Shown here: positions 45,488 through 55,377 of the stretch, piece by piece
Numbering within the stretch: position 1 is the first letter of the stretch
Layout: each line of letters opens with the position of its first letter
From: Mycobacterium shimoidei
Lineage (GTDB): Bacteria; Actinomycetota; Actinomycetes; Mycobacteriales; Mycobacteriaceae
Reading direction: 5' to 3'
DNA: 64,000 nucleotides
NCBI GenBank assembly: GCA_002101905.1
Contig: LQPU01000033.1
Location: 62,001-126,000 of the forward strand
Translations under genes and position numbers: made by a program
Notes under the pieces: generated by a model
Seen by the model: only the letters and a program-made list of their open reading frames with translations
Told to the model about the DNA's origin: nothing
Database searches by the model: none

Positions 45488-46177
45488 TCAGGATTTCGAT
45501 TCGACAAGCTGTCTGGCGACGGCGATCAGCGGAGTGTTCGAGCGCTGGGACAGCCGCTTGAGCAGCTCGAAGGCGTGCACGGCGTCGATCCCGAACCGCT
45601 CCATGAGGATCCCCTTGGCTTGGCCGATGACGTCGCGGGAAGCCAGTGCGCTGCGGAACTGCTCATCGCGGCGCACCAAATTCCACGCCAGTGCCGCGTG
45701 GGTTGCCAGGATCAGGCCGAGTTCAGCCGCATCATCGTCGAACGCCTCCCGCTGCTCGGCGTAGAAGTTCAGCGCACCCATGGTCTGGCGGTTGGTGTAC
45801 AGCTGAAACAACATGGCCGACCGGATCGGCGTCTCTTCGGCGGCGTCCCGACTGTACGACGGCCAACGAGTGTCACATGCCATGTCGCCGATGCGGATGA
45901 TGTGATGCTCCCAGGCCGCTGACAGACAGGGCCCCTCGCAGTGGCGTTGCTGGATGTCGTCGAGAACCTCCGGATAGGGGCCGGTAGCCGTCGTCGTTTG
46001 AACTGTGCCGTCGCGGAACACGGTCGTGATGCCGGCATATTGTGCGGCGGGTACGGACTGGACGGCGTTCTCGATGAGTTCGGCCAGGACGAAGTCGACA
46101 TCCATCGACTGCTGTTGCAGTGCTTGGGCCAACTCCGCGACTTCCAGGAGGTGGCCGCTAGGGCCCTGGGGCGCCAT
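45488..46177 (-). CDS. GAF-ANTAR regulatory protein
   Basis: The protein has 229 residues: an N-terminal GAF sensor (AGITTVFRDGTVQTTTATGPYPEVLDDIQ, ...LNFYAEQREAFDDDAAELG) and a C-terminal ANTAR domain. The ANTAR segment DVIGQAKGILMERFGIDAVHAFELLKRLSQRSNTPL shows the expected A-x-G-x-L-M and aromatic residues. ANTAR binds two-hexaloop RNA hairpins and prevents termination. ATG 46177 is favoured because the sequence upstream to 46234 looks like 5' noncoding. No target hairpin was found next to it. Confidence 0.85.
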   Translation of the reverse strand: MAPQGPSGHLLEVAELAQALQQQSMDVDFVLAELIENAVQSVPAAQYAGITTVFRDGTVQTTTATGPYPEVLDDIQQRHCEGPCLSAAWEHHIIRIGDMACDTRWPSYSRDAAEETPIRSAMLFQLYTNRQTMGALNFYAEQREAFDDDAAELGLILATHAALAWNLVRRDEQFRSALASRDVIGQAKGILMERFGIDAVHAFELLKRLSQRSNTPLIAVARQLVESKS

Positions 46178-46245
46178 GCTTGCTCGCTTCGATCGCCTCC
46201 GGCTTATTGTCCTCGTGGCGGACATACTCAGCAACAGGAGGCGTT

Positions 46246-47112
46246 GTGCGGTTCAGCTACGCGGAGGCGATGACCAACCCGGCGTTCTACATTCCGCTGG
46301 CCAAAGCCGCGGAGGCGGCCGGGTATGCCAGCATGACGATCGCCGACAGCATCGCCTACCCCTTCGAGTCGGACTCGAAGTACCCGTACACGCCCGACGG
46401 CAGCCGCGAGTTCCTCGACGGCAAGCCGTTCATCGAGACGTTTGTGTTGACCGCCGCGCTGGGTGCGGTGACGACGACGCTGCGGTTCAATTTCTTCGTC
46501 CTCAAGCTGCCCATCCGGCCGCCGGCCCTGGTGGCCAAGCAGGTCGGTTCGCTGGCCGCACTGATCGGCAACCGTGTGGGCCTCGGTGTCGGTACCAGCC
46601 CCTGGCCGGAAGACTACGAGTTGCTCGGCGTCCCATTCGCCAAGCGCGGCAAGCGAATGGACGAGTGCATCGAGATCATCCGGGGACTCACCACCGGCGA
46701 GTACTTCGAGTTCCACGGCGAGTTCTACGACATCCCCAAAACGAAAATGACCCCGGCCCCCACTGCGCCGATCCCGATCCTGGTGGGCGGGCACGCCGAC
46801 GCCGCATTGCGGCGTGCCGCGCGGGCCGACGGCTGGATGCACGGCGGCGGCGACCCGGCCGAGCTGGACCGACTGATCGCACGGCTCAAAGGCTTTCGCG
46901 CGGAGGAAGGCAAGACCGGCCCATTCGAAATCCATGTCATCTCGGCCGACGCATTCACCGTCGACGGCGTCAAGCGACTGGAGGACAAGGGCGTCACCGA
47001 CGTGATCGTGGGTTTCCGGATGCCCTACACCAAAGGCCCTGACACCGAGCCGCTGGACACCAAGATCCGCAACCTGGAAACGTTCGCCGAGAAAGTGATC
47101 GCGAAAGTCTAG
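46246..47112 (+). CDS. LLM-class F420-dependent oxidoreductase (second)
   Basis: This 288-residue luciferase-fold protein has LAALIGNRVGLGVGTSPWPEDYELLGVPFAKRGKRMDE, a typical F420-dependent signature, and IPILVGGHADAALRRAARADGW at the phosphate-binding end. GTG 46246 has AGGAGG five bases upstream; the longer frame from 46180 lacks a ribosome site. Synteny and length match Rv0940c. The substrate is unknown. It is not closely similar to the member at 31.8 kb. Confidence 0.9.
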   Translation: MRFSYAEAMTNPAFYIPLAKAAEAAGYASMTIADSIAYPFESDSKYPYTPDGSREFLDGKPFIETFVLTAALGAVTTTLRFNFFVLKLPIRPPALVAKQVGSLAALIGNRVGLGVGTSPWPEDYELLGVPFAKRGKRMDECIEIIRGLTTGEYFEFHGEFYDIPKTKMTPAPTAPIPILVGGHADAALRRAARADGWMHGGGDPAELDRLIARLKGFRAEEGKTGPFEIHVISADAFTVDGVKRLEDKGVTDVIVGFRMPYTKGPDTEPLDTKIRNLETFAEKVIAKV

Positions 47113-47115
47113 ACG

Positions 47116-47922
47116 TTACAACCTATCCCACACCGGAGCCCGCTTCTGTTGGTGCGCCAACGCGGCCTCGATCGGGTTGTTGGTGAACCCGCTGATGATC
47201 TGGGTGCGATTCTCGATCTCCTTGGCATGCCGCAAGCTGGGCGCATCCAGCGCGGCATTGAGCCCAATCTTGGTCTGCCACACACCGTATGCGTTGTTCT
47301 CCACGATCGAACGCGCCATTGCCAACGCCGCATCGGTCAGCCTGTCGAGCGCCACTACTTCGTGGACCAGGTTGATGCGGTATGCCTCGGCCGCATCGAT
47401 GATCCGTCCGGTCAACATCAGTTCGCGCGCCACTCCGGCACCGACGATTCTGGGCAACAGGTAGCTGGTGCCCATATCCATCGAGGAGAATCCCGCCTTG
47501 ATGAACACCGAACCGAACCGGGCCGCCTCGGCGGCGATCCGGACATCGCAATGCAGCGCGTAAGCCAGGCCGCCGCCGACAGCGACGCCGTTGACCGCAG
47601 CGATCACCGGTATCGGCAACTCGTAGAGCCGGGTCAGCTGATCGGCCAGGCGAACCTGGGCGTCGTAGTTGACCTTGAACGCCGGGGTGTCCGGCGCCGG
47701 CTTGGTCCACGGCTCACCGGTGCCGGACAGGTCGGCCCCGGCGCAAAACCCGCGTCCGGCGCCGGTCAAGATGGCCGCCCGATACTGTCCGCTGCTGAGC
47801 GTGTCCAAGGCGGCATCCATCGCGTCCAGCAGCGACCCGTCGATGGCGTTCAACCGCTCGGGCCGGTTCATCGTGACAACGGCGATCTGGTCTTCGAGAG
47901 TTTGCAATTGCACAGCAGTCAT
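47116..47922 (-). CDS. enoyl-CoA hydratase/isomerase family protein
   Basis: This 268-residue crotonase-fold protein has GFCAGADLSGTGEP, AVNGVAVGGGLAYALHCDVRIA and FIKAGFSSMDMGTSYLLPRIVG. In the second oxyanion/acid segment the typical Glu is replaced by a Ser-Ser-Met-Asp stretch, so its exact chemistry is open. ATG 47922 is chosen as the family start; the frame from 47943 adds seven residues. It converges almost without gap on the oxidoreductase at 47112, and diverges from a small membrane protein. Confidence 0.88.
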   Translation of the reverse strand: MTAVQLQTLEDQIAVVTMNRPERLNAIDGSLLDAMDAALDTLSSGQYRAAILTGAGRGFCAGADLSGTGEPWTKPAPDTPAFKVNYDAQVRLADQLTRLYELPIPVIAAVNGVAVGGGLAYALHCDVRIAAEAARFGSVFIKAGFSSMDMGTSYLLPRIVGAGVARELMLTGRIIDAAEAYRINLVHEVVALDRLTDAALAMARSIVENNAYGVWQTKIGLNAALDAPSLRHAKEIENRTQIISGFTNNPIEAALAHQQKRAPVWDRL

Positions 47923-47960
47923 ATCCGCACGGTAGGCGAGCACCGCTTACGGTGGAAGCG

Positions 47961-48512
47961 ATGACCGAGAACATCCTCTCTGATTCCACGATCGCCGCGA
48001 TGTCCCCGGCGGAACGCCGCGACTTGATCGCCCGCCTGGAACGCCCAGTTGACGAGCTGTTTTCCCGGTCGGGGGCGTTCGAGCGAATTCGACGTGTCCG
48101 TATCGGGTTGATGGTCGCCGGATCCGTGCTGCTGATCCCGTGGATCGTCTATCTGGCGTTCACGCTGCCGGACACCTATGTCGCCCACAACTGGACCGCA
48201 ACATGGGTCGGATTCGACTGTCTGCTCGTTGTTTTCATGGCCGCCACGGCTGTGCTCGGATACCTGCGCCGTCAGATGCTGGTTCTCACCGCATTCGCCA
48301 CCGGGGTACTGCTGATCTGCGACGCCTGGTTCGACATCATGACCGCGGGCCCAGACGACATGTGGTTAGCCATCGCGACTGCCGTGTTCGGCGCGTTGCC
48401 GCTGGCGATCATCCTCATCGGCGGTCCGCTGCGGATCATTCGCGTCACCGCCACCCGGTTGTGGCTGCTGGAGCCCGGGGCCCGGCTGTGGCGACTGCCG
48501 CTGTTGCCCTAG
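47961..48512 (+). CDS. four-helix membrane protein of unknown function
   Basis: The protein has 183 residues. An amphipathic cytoplasmic N-terminus with PAERRDLIARLERPVDELFSR is followed by four transmembrane segments (IGLMVAGSVLLIPWIVYLAF, WVGFDCLLVVFMAATAVLG, LVLTAFATGVLLICDAWF, LAIATAVFGALPLAIILIGGP). ATG 47961 has GGTGGAAG upstream; a GTG at 47952 would add three residues. I do not recognise a family. Its stop lies in the same CTAG as the stop of the convergent fusion gene. Confidence 0.75.
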   Translation: MTENILSDSTIAAMSPAERRDLIARLERPVDELFSRSGAFERIRRVRIGLMVAGSVLLIPWIVYLAFTLPDTYVAHNWTATWVGFDCLLVVFMAATAVLGYLRRQMLVLTAFATGVLLICDAWFDIMTAGPDDMWLAIATAVFGALPLAIILIGGPLRIIRVTATRLWLLEPGARLWRLPLLP

Positions 48513-50452
48513 CCGTTTGCGCTGTGCTTGGCGAACCAGTCGGCCTGCATCGCCAACAGCGCCATCGGCGGCAATTGCGGTGTGGTGGGCTCGAGTTCGC
48601 GATACCGCTGATAAACATTGACGACGACGCGCTCGGCATCCAACCACGCCGCGTACTCGCCGAGGTCAATGGTGTCGGCGGCCTCGGCGAACGATAGGCC
48701 CTTGCGATAAGCCGCCTCGGCCTGCTCGTTGATGTGAGCCAGATACCCACGCACTGCGCGGATTCCGTCGGGATCGGTGACCGGACCATGGCCGGGCACC
48801 ACGATCGGCGCGTCCAGGGCGATCATCGCATCACAGGCCGCCACCCAATTGGCGATCGGGCCGGCCCACACGATCGGCGTGCAGCCGATGAACAGCAGGT
48901 CGCCGCCGAACAGCACCCCCGCGTCGGGCACGTGAACGACGGAGTCGGCCGCGGTATGCGCAGGCCCCAGGTTCAGCAGCCGCACCGCACGGCCGCCGAT
49001 CTCGACCTGAAGTTCGTCGTCGAACGTCTGGTCGGCATTGCGCAACGTGATGCCACTGAAGTCGAAGGGCCCGAAGCGATCTCGCAGATACCGCGTCGCC
49101 ACCGGTCCCAGGTCGGCGGTCTGGGTCATCGCCAGCATCTCGGGAGCCATGCCGTGTGCAAGCTCCTCGGCGGTGCCCTTGGCGGCGATGATCCGCACCG
49201 AGCGGTCCAGCAGCTGATTGCCGTGCGTGTGGTCGCCGTTGGAGTGGGTGATCAGCGCGTGGGTGATCGGGGCACCGTCAGTGACCGGCCGCATCGCATC
49301 CAGCATTTCGCGGGTCAATGCCAGATCGAACAGCGTGTCGACCAACAGCGACGCGCCGTCGCCGGCGACCAGCCCGGCGTTGCTCCAGCCATACCCGCCG
49401 TCGGGCAACGTCCACGCCCACACCCGGTCGGCCACCCGGTGCAGCCCGCGGGTGTAGGGAACTTTCGCCGGAGCCCGATTGACTCGCGGCTTGTCAGCCG
49501 CGGCGTCCGGATTCGGCCGCGGCGGCAGGCGGTGCGGCGCCGGACTGTGGCGGACCGTTTGACGGGTCTCGCCCAATCCTTGGACTCGCAGCGTGACCAC
49601 GTCGCCGTCGCGCAGCCAACCGCGGAACGATTCCGGCTTGCTGGGGTCGAGGTGCTCGACGAGCGTGCAGGTGGGCACCGTCCCTGAGCCGAAAACATCG
49701 CCGGGAGTGAGCATTACGCCCCGCGAGGCATAGGAGATGACCTCACCGAAGCTCCAGTCCATTGTTCCCGTCGACCCCGATCCGATCACCGCGTCGTTGA
49801 CCAATGCGGTCACTTCGAGGCTCAGTTTGCCGTCGCGGCGATACGGTTCCAGTTCGTCGGGCGTGACCAGGTAGGGACCCAGCGTGACCCCGCTGTCTTT
49901 ACCCTTGGCCTGGCCGATCGCCAGTTGGCCCTCCAGTTGCTGCAGGTCACGCGCGGACCAGTCATTGAAAATGGTGTAGCCGACGATCGCCTGCTCGGCT
50001 TCCTCGACCGACAGATCCTTGCCCGAGACGCCGATCACCGCAGCGATCTCCAATTCGAAGTCCTGCCAGGCACTTCCGGGAGCCGTGGGCGCGTCATCGT
50101 AGGGACCGAGCACGGTCGACGGGCAGGCAAAGTAGAACGCCGGAATCCGATACCAGGTGTCTTTGAGCACCCGCCCGCCGCCCATCGCCGCCTGGCAGTT
50201 GCGCATGTGGTCCAAAAAGCACAACGAGTCGCGGATCGACGGCGGGCGCGGAATCGGCGGCCTCAACGTCACCTGGCGCAGAGCAACGGTCTGCGGCGAA
50301 CTCAACGCATCTTCAGCGGCTTCCCGCAGTCCGGCGCTGCCCCGCGCGATGAGCTCGAGCAGCGTCACGCCGGGCGGCATCGGATGGATCGCATCGCCTA
50401 CCAGCACTCCCGTGCGTTCACCGTCGTCAGCTCTAAATGTCACCCACCGCAT
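48509..50452 (-). CDS. fusion of fumarylacetoacetate hydrolase and metallo-beta-lactamase domains
   Basis: The protein has 647 residues. The N-terminal FAH domain (about 1-320) has DFELEIAAVIGVSGKDLS with the metal-binding Glu residues, YTIFNDWSARDLQ, and GDVFGSGTVPTCTLVE. The C-terminal MBL-fold domain (about 335-647) has THSNGDHTHGN, GPAHTAADS and VPGHGPVT. In the first MBL motif the usual second His of HxHxDH is Asn, so the metal site is modified. The syntenic Rv0939 has the same fusion. It likely acts in ring-fission or hydroxy-acid catabolism. ATG 50452 or 50464 are both possible. Confidence 0.88.
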   Translation of the reverse strand: MRWVTFRADDGERTGVLVGDAIHPMPPGVTLLELIARGSAGLREAAEDALSSPQTVALRQVTLRPPIPRPPSIRDSLCFLDHMRNCQAAMGGGRVLKDTWYRIPAFYFACPSTVLGPYDDAPTAPGSAWQDFELEIAAVIGVSGKDLSVEEAEQAIVGYTIFNDWSARDLQQLEGQLAIGQAKGKDSGVTLGPYLVTPDELEPYRRDGKLSLEVTALVNDAVIGSGSTGTMDWSFGEVISYASRGVMLTPGDVFGSGTVPTCTLVEHLDPSKPESFRGWLRDGDVVTLRVQGLGETRQTVRHSPAPHRLPPRPNPDAAADKPRVNRAPAKVPYTRGLHRVADRVWAWTLPDGGYGWSNAGLVAGDGASLLVDTLFDLALTREMLDAMRPVTDGAPITHALITHSNGDHTHGNQLLDRSVRIIAAKGTAEELAHGMAPEMLAMTQTADLGPVATRYLRDRFGPFDFSGITLRNADQTFDDELQVEIGGRAVRLLNLGPAHTAADSVVHVPDAGVLFGGDLLFIGCTPIVWAGPIANWVAACDAMIALDAPIVVPGHGPVTDPDGIRAVRGYLAHINEQAEAAYRKGLSFAEAADTIDLGEYAAWLDAERVVVNVYQRYRELEPTTPQLPPMALLAMQADWFAKHSANG

Positions 50453-50588
50453 GAGCAACAACATACTTACCGCGGTGTGGCGAACGTCACCATGTCGACT
50501 CTTCGCCTGCTTACGACAACCGCGTCGGGGGGCGGCGATGGTTCGGTTGGTTGCCGCCCGTCCGCGACGAAGCTAAGTTCGGCGCGCG

Positions 50589-52127
50589 ATGGGATACCGA
50601 AAAAGCATCAGCAACGTCGTCCCTTTGCGCCGCACCGTCGGCGTCCCGCTCAGTAACGCCACATTGCCACTGCATTCCCAACGAATCGATGTGCCGACGT
50701 ATGACCGCTCGGCCCTGCGGCCCAGTGTCGTCCACATCGGCCCAGGCAACTTCCACCGCGCTCATCAGGCCGTCTACTTCGACGACCTTGCCCGCTCGGG
50801 TGTTTCCCGCCAGTGGGGAGTCACCAACGTCAGTTTGCGCACGCCCAGAGTCAAAGATCTGCTGTCGGCACAGGATGGGCTCTACACCGTGGTTCAACGC
50901 GGGGAGCGCCAAACGGCTCGCGTGGTCGGCTCCATCGGCGGCTACCACTACGCACCGCACGACAGCGTGGCTGTCCGCACCGCCCTGGCTGACCCCCAAA
51001 CCCGCGTCGTCAGCCTGACGATTACCGGCAACGGGTATTACCTGGACCCGCGCACCGGGGAATTCGACGCTACCCACCCCGACGTGCGTGCCGATCTCGC
51101 GGCACCGAAATCCGCGAAGTGCTACGCCACCGCGTGGGCTTATCTGACCGAGGCCCTCGACCGGCGCCGCCGCGCCGGTATTGCCCCGTTCACGGTGCTG
51201 TGTTGTGACAACATCCCCGACAACACACCGACAGCGCGAACCGCGCTGGTGTCGTTCGCCACGTTGCGTGATCCGCGCCTCGGCCGCTGGATCGAGCGCA
51301 ATGTCGCGTTCCCGTCGACCATGGTCGACCGGATCACCCCACAGACCTCCGAGGAGGACTGCGAGTTCGTCGAACGCACCTTCGGCATCGCCGACATGCT
51401 GCCGGTCGTGACCGAACCGCATTGTCAATGGATCATCGAGGACAGCTTTTCCCACGGCCGCCCGCCGCTGGACGAGGTCGGTGTCGAGTTCGTGGCCGAC
51501 GTCAGTGACTACAAGCTGGTTAAAACCCGCCTGCTCAACGCAACTCATATGGCACTCGGGTGTCTGGCCACGCTGGCCGGCTATCAGCGCACCGGCGAAG
51601 CGATGAGCGACCCGGTGATCTTCGGTTACGTCGAGCAGCTGATGCGCGACGAGATTCAGCCGCTGCTGCCGGCCAGGCATCCGATGAACACCCGCGGCTA
51701 TCGGAACACGCTGCTCACCCGACTGTCCAATCGCCGCATTCCCGACCAGTTGTCACGGTTGGCGCGCAGGGGGTCGGAAAAGATGCCGTCGTTCGTGCTG
51801 CCGTCCCTGCACGAGGCGATCAGGCAGGGCCGACCGCACACGCTGCTGATGCTGGCAGTAGCCGGGTGGGCCCGATACCTGCGGGGCACCGACCTCTACG
51901 GCCGCAAAATCCGCATCGACGATCCGCAGGCGGACGTGCTGACGGACCTGGCGACGCGCGCAGGAAACGGTGCCTATCCGCTGCTGGAACATGAGATCTT
52001 CACCGAATTCCGCGGTACCCCCGGCTTTGCGGAACAGCTCGGTGATCTGATCGCCGACATCGACGAGCGCGGTGTGCGGGCCGCGCTGCGCCAGGCATTG
52101 CAGGACACTGCCCGGGAGCTGGCATGA
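50589..52127 (+). CDS. mannitol dehydrogenase family oxidoreductase (first copy)
   Basis: This 512-residue polyol-specific long-chain dehydrogenase has an N-terminal NAD(P) domain beginning VVHIGPGNFHRAHQAVYFDDL. The catalytic signature KTRLLNATH supplies the K..N..H triad, and FPSTMVDRITP is the family motif. Substrates of the family include mannitol, arabinitol, fructuronate and altronate. It overlaps the HAD phosphatase gene by ATGA. Together with the second copy at 55.4 kb and a PfkB kinase it forms a polyol cassette split by ligD. I do not recall an equivalent at this point in M. tuberculosis. Confidence 0.88.
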   Translation: MGYRKSISNVVPLRRTVGVPLSNATLPLHSQRIDVPTYDRSALRPSVVHIGPGNFHRAHQAVYFDDLARSGVSRQWGVTNVSLRTPRVKDLLSAQDGLYTVVQRGERQTARVVGSIGGYHYAPHDSVAVRTALADPQTRVVSLTITGNGYYLDPRTGEFDATHPDVRADLAAPKSAKCYATAWAYLTEALDRRRRAGIAPFTVLCCDNIPDNTPTARTALVSFATLRDPRLGRWIERNVAFPSTMVDRITPQTSEEDCEFVERTFGIADMLPVVTEPHCQWIIEDSFSHGRPPLDEVGVEFVADVSDYKLVKTRLLNATHMALGCLATLAGYQRTGEAMSDPVIFGYVEQLMRDEIQPLLPARHPMNTRGYRNTLLTRLSNRRIPDQLSRLARRGSEKMPSFVLPSLHEAIRQGRPHTLLMLAVAGWARYLRGTDLYGRKIRIDDPQADVLTDLATRAGNGAYPLLEHEIFTEFRGTPGFAEQLGDLIADIDERGVRAALRQALQDTARELA

Positions 52128-52969
52128 AGCGCAACCAGCAGAGGCTCGCGGTGATCCGCGAATTCGACCCAGCGTCGATCACCACGCTGCTTTGCGACGC
52201 CGACGACAACCTCTTCGCCTCCGAAGCGCCGGCGTTCGACGCCTCGGTCGAAGTGACCAACCGGTTTTTGGCCAGGTTCGGCGTGTCGGTGCCGCTGAGC
52301 GCCGACGAGCTGCGAAAGAAAGCCGTCGGCAAGAACTTCCGCAGCACCGCACTCGATCTGGCTGTGCTATGCGAAGTGCCGCTCGAGCAGACGCTGGCAG
52401 AGGACCACCCCGCCGCCGTCGTCGCGTCAGACAATGACGTGGCAGCAGGCCGGGCGCTGTGCGCCGACGAACTCGAGCAATGGGTGCGCCAGGAACGCGA
52501 GCACGTCACCGCTCATCTGGCCGCCACCTTGAGTCCGGACCCACAGGTCGCCGCCGCACTGCGGAGCCTCGCTTCGCGGTATAGGTTGGCCGCGGTCAGC
52601 TCGAGTGCGCTTGCGCGCCTGGACGCCTGCTTCGCCGCCACCGGCCTGGATCAACTCATTCCGGCGAATATGCGCTTCAGCGCAGAAGATTCGCTTCAGG
52701 TGCCGACGAGTAAGCCTGACCCGGCGGTGTATCTGCATGCCGGTGAGGTTATGGATATCGGCCCGCGTCAAGGGCTGGCCATCGAAGACTCGGTGGCCGG
52801 GGTGACCTCCGCGGTGGCGGCCGGCTACCTCACCGTCGGCAACCTGTTCTTCGTGCCCGACGACGAACGTGCTTGCCGCAGGGCCGAACTTGCCGATGCG
52901 GGTGCACACGCGATAGCCGAGTCGTGGTCTGCGCTCACCGATGCCCTGCTGGCGCCGGCCGTCAAGTAA
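52124..52969 (+). CDS. HAD-superfamily hydrolase (sugar-phosphate phosphatase type)
   Basis: This 281-residue HAD protein has motif I LLCDADDN (the two Asp), motif II AAVSSSALAR (Ser), motif III TSKPDPAVY (Lys) and motif IV AIEDSVAGVTSAVAAG (Glu-Asp). A helical cap lies between motifs I and II. The PGMB/GPH-like layout suggests action on a sugar phosphate. It is coupled to the first mannitol-type dehydrogenase by ATGA, so its substrate is probably a phosphorylated product of that pathway. It abuts ligD tail to tail without a gap. Confidence 0.87.
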   Translation: MKRNQQRLAVIREFDPASITTLLCDADDNLFASEAPAFDASVEVTNRFLARFGVSVPLSADELRKKAVGKNFRSTALDLAVLCEVPLEQTLAEDHPAAVVASDNDVAAGRALCADELEQWVRQEREHVTAHLAATLSPDPQVAAALRSLASRYRLAAVSSSALARLDACFAATGLDQLIPANMRFSAEDSLQVPTSKPDPAVYLHAGEVMDIGPRQGLAIEDSVAGVTSAVAAGYLTVGNLFFVPDDERACRRAELADAGAHAIAESWSALTDALLAPAVK

Positions 52970-55234
52970 CTATTCCCGGTGCACCTCGTCGGGTGTCTTG
53001 TCCGGCCGCAGGCCCCGCCAGCTGGCTTGGCGCAGCCGACCGTCCGACGTCCATTCGCTGTAGCGGACCTCGCCGACCAGCGACGGCTCGACGAACGTCA
53101 CACCCTTGGCGTCTTTGTTGGGAAGCCTGGTGTTAAACGGTGATTCGTCGGTGTGTAGCGGCTCCAGAGTCTTCTTCAGGTTGGCGAGATCGCGTTCGGT
53201 GAAACCGGTGCCGACCCGGCCGGCGAAATGCAACCCGCCGTCATCGGGAATGCCCATCAACAGCGAGCCGATGCCGCTGGTGCGTCCGCCCTCGCCGGCG
53301 CGCCACCCGCCGATCACGACTTCCTGGGTCTTCCAGTGCTTGTCCTTGATCCACGACGACGAGCGGCGCCCCGGCTGGTAGGTCGAGTCGCGCCTTTTGG
53401 CGATCACACCCTCCCATCCGCGGGTGCGCGAGTGCTCCAACGCTTCGGCACCGTCACCGGGCAACAAGTCCGGAACAATCAAATCGGTTCCCCTGGCCAG
53501 TGTTTCCAGCAGACGGCGACGGTCACGGTATGGGACACGCAGCAGCGAGCGGCCGTCCAGATACAGCAGGTCGAACGCCCAGTACTCGATGCGGGTGGCA
53601 CGGACCCGATTCTGCATCTCGGAGAAACTCGGCACCCCCGATTTGTCGAGTGCCACTACCTCGCCATCGAGCACGAAGTGATGATCTTCCAGATCGCTTG
53701 CCAGTGACTGCAATTGGGGGTATTCCTTGGTCACGTCACGACCGCGGCGCGATCGAAGCCGAACAGCGCCCCGGTCCGCCTCGAGGATAAGCCGGTAGCC
53801 GTCCCACTTGCCCTCGAATGCCCACACCGACGCCTTGAGGTTTTCTACCGAGCCCTCCTTGGCGAGCATCGGAGCGATGTCGTCGAGGTCGAAGACCCTC
53901 TGGTCCTTCATCCGGTGTGCTAACCACTGGTCGCCGCTGGTCTGGATCAGCGCGTAACGCCCGGAGATTCGGTCGCCGTGCAGCGTGACGATGACCTCTC
54001 CTTTTTCGCCGGAGTCGCGGAACTTCTCGGTCTCATAAGTGCCGGAGTCCCAGATGACGACCTTGCCCGCGCCATACTCACCCTTGGGGATGGTGCCCTC
54101 GAAAGTGCCGTACTCCAACGGGTGGTCCTCGGTGCGCACCGCCAGATGGTTGGCCGACGGGGTGTGCGGCAGATTCTTGGGAATCGCCCAGGACACCAGC
54201 ACACCGTTGCGCTCCAACCGGAAGTCGTAGTGCAGCCGACGAGCGCGGTGCTCCTGAATGACGAACGTGTTGTCGTGGCCGGTCGCGGGTGTCGCCGCGG
54301 GAACCGGCTCGGGGGTCTTCGACGCGTCCCGCATGCTGCGGTACTTCGTCAGTCGGTCCGCAAGCCGCACCTCGGCGTCGAGCGGGGCGAGCAGATCGCC
54401 ATCGCGTTCGACCCGGGCCAGCACTTCGTCGTATCTGAGGTGACGAAGCTTCTTGTCGTCGAGTTCCTCCCAGGTGCGCGGCGCGGCGACGGTCGGCTGC
54501 TCGCGGCCACGCAGTGAATACGGCGCGATGGTGGTCTTCGACCCGTTGTTCTGACTCCAGTCCACAAACACCTTCCCGGCCCGCAGACTCTTGGTCATGG
54601 TCGAGGTCACCAGCTTGGGCATCGCCTTTTCCAGTTGCTGCGCAACACGTTTGGCCAACACAACCGCACCCCGGCTGCTGACCGGCTTGTCCAGCGGAGC
54701 GTAAAGGTGCAATCCTTTGCTGCCGCTGGTGAGCGGAAAAGTGGTTAGCCCGATGTCGGCAATCAAGTCCCGGACCGCGCGGGCCACCTCGGTGAGCTGG
54801 GCCATCGTCACGCCTTCACCGGGGTCGAGGTCGAACACCAATCGCGTTGCCGGGCCTGGCTTTAGCTTTTCCCCACTGCGGGTCCATTCGGCGACGAACC
54901 GCCACTGCGGTACATGCACCTCCAGCGCGGCCTGCTGCGCGATCCAGGCCAGCCCGAGCTCGCTGTCGATGATCGGATACGTCGTCGTTCCCGATTTGTG
55001 CACCACACTGGCGCGCGGTAGCCAGTTGGGTGCGGAGTCGGCGAGCTGCTTTTCGAAAAACGACGGCTCATCGACGCCGTTGGGCCAGCGTTTGCGGGTT
55101 GCCGGGCGCCCGGCGATATGGGGCACCATCACTTCGGCGATGCTGGTGTAGTAGTCGAACACCTCGGCCTTGGTGGTGCCCGTCGCGGGATACAGCACTT
55201 TGTCTGCATTGGTCAGCTTCACCCGCGGCGCCAT
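52970..55234 (-). CDS. ligD: multifunctional NHEJ DNA ligase LigD
   Basis: The protein has 754 residues in the mycobacterial order polymerase-phosphoesterase-ligase. The primase-type polymerase domain (about 1-290) has LVFDLDPGEG metal Asp residues. The 3'-phosphoesterase domain (about 320-455) has QEHRARRLHYDFRLERNG and DHPLEYGTFEG. The ATP-dependent ligase domain has nucleotidyl Lys in FEGKWDGYR near residue 477 and ends with an OB fold. It repairs double-strand breaks with Ku. Here the two genes are separated by two polyol genes. Confidence 0.96.
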   Translation of the reverse strand: MAPRVKLTNADKVLYPATGTTKAEVFDYYTSIAEVMVPHIAGRPATRKRWPNGVDEPSFFEKQLADSAPNWLPRASVVHKSGTTTYPIIDSELGLAWIAQQAALEVHVPQWRFVAEWTRSGEKLKPGPATRLVFDLDPGEGVTMAQLTEVARAVRDLIADIGLTTFPLTSGSKGLHLYAPLDKPVSSRGAVVLAKRVAQQLEKAMPKLVTSTMTKSLRAGKVFVDWSQNNGSKTTIAPYSLRGREQPTVAAPRTWEELDDKKLRHLRYDEVLARVERDGDLLAPLDAEVRLADRLTKYRSMRDASKTPEPVPAATPATGHDNTFVIQEHRARRLHYDFRLERNGVLVSWAIPKNLPHTPSANHLAVRTEDHPLEYGTFEGTIPKGEYGAGKVVIWDSGTYETEKFRDSGEKGEVIVTLHGDRISGRYALIQTSGDQWLAHRMKDQRVFDLDDIAPMLAKEGSVENLKASVWAFEGKWDGYRLILEADRGAVRLRSRRGRDVTKEYPQLQSLASDLEDHHFVLDGEVVALDKSGVPSFSEMQNRVRATRIEYWAFDLLYLDGRSLLRVPYRDRRRLLETLARGTDLIVPDLLPGDGAEALEHSRTRGWEGVIAKRRDSTYQPGRRSSSWIKDKHWKTQEVVIGGWRAGEGGRTSGIGSLLMGIPDDGGLHFAGRVGTGFTERDLANLKKTLEPLHTDESPFNTRLPNKDAKGVTFVEPSLVGEVRYSEWTSDGRLRQASWRGLRPDKTPDEVHRE

Positions 55235-55377
55235 ACCGCCAACCTACGCGTCATCGATTATCGTCCTCGCCGTAAATAAGCCGGGGCTTCAGGCACGAAA
55301 AACGTTAGACCGACGGCCGCATCGGGCACGCGGTTATATGCCCGCAACATCGCCGCCGTGCTCAGGAGTGTGCAATC

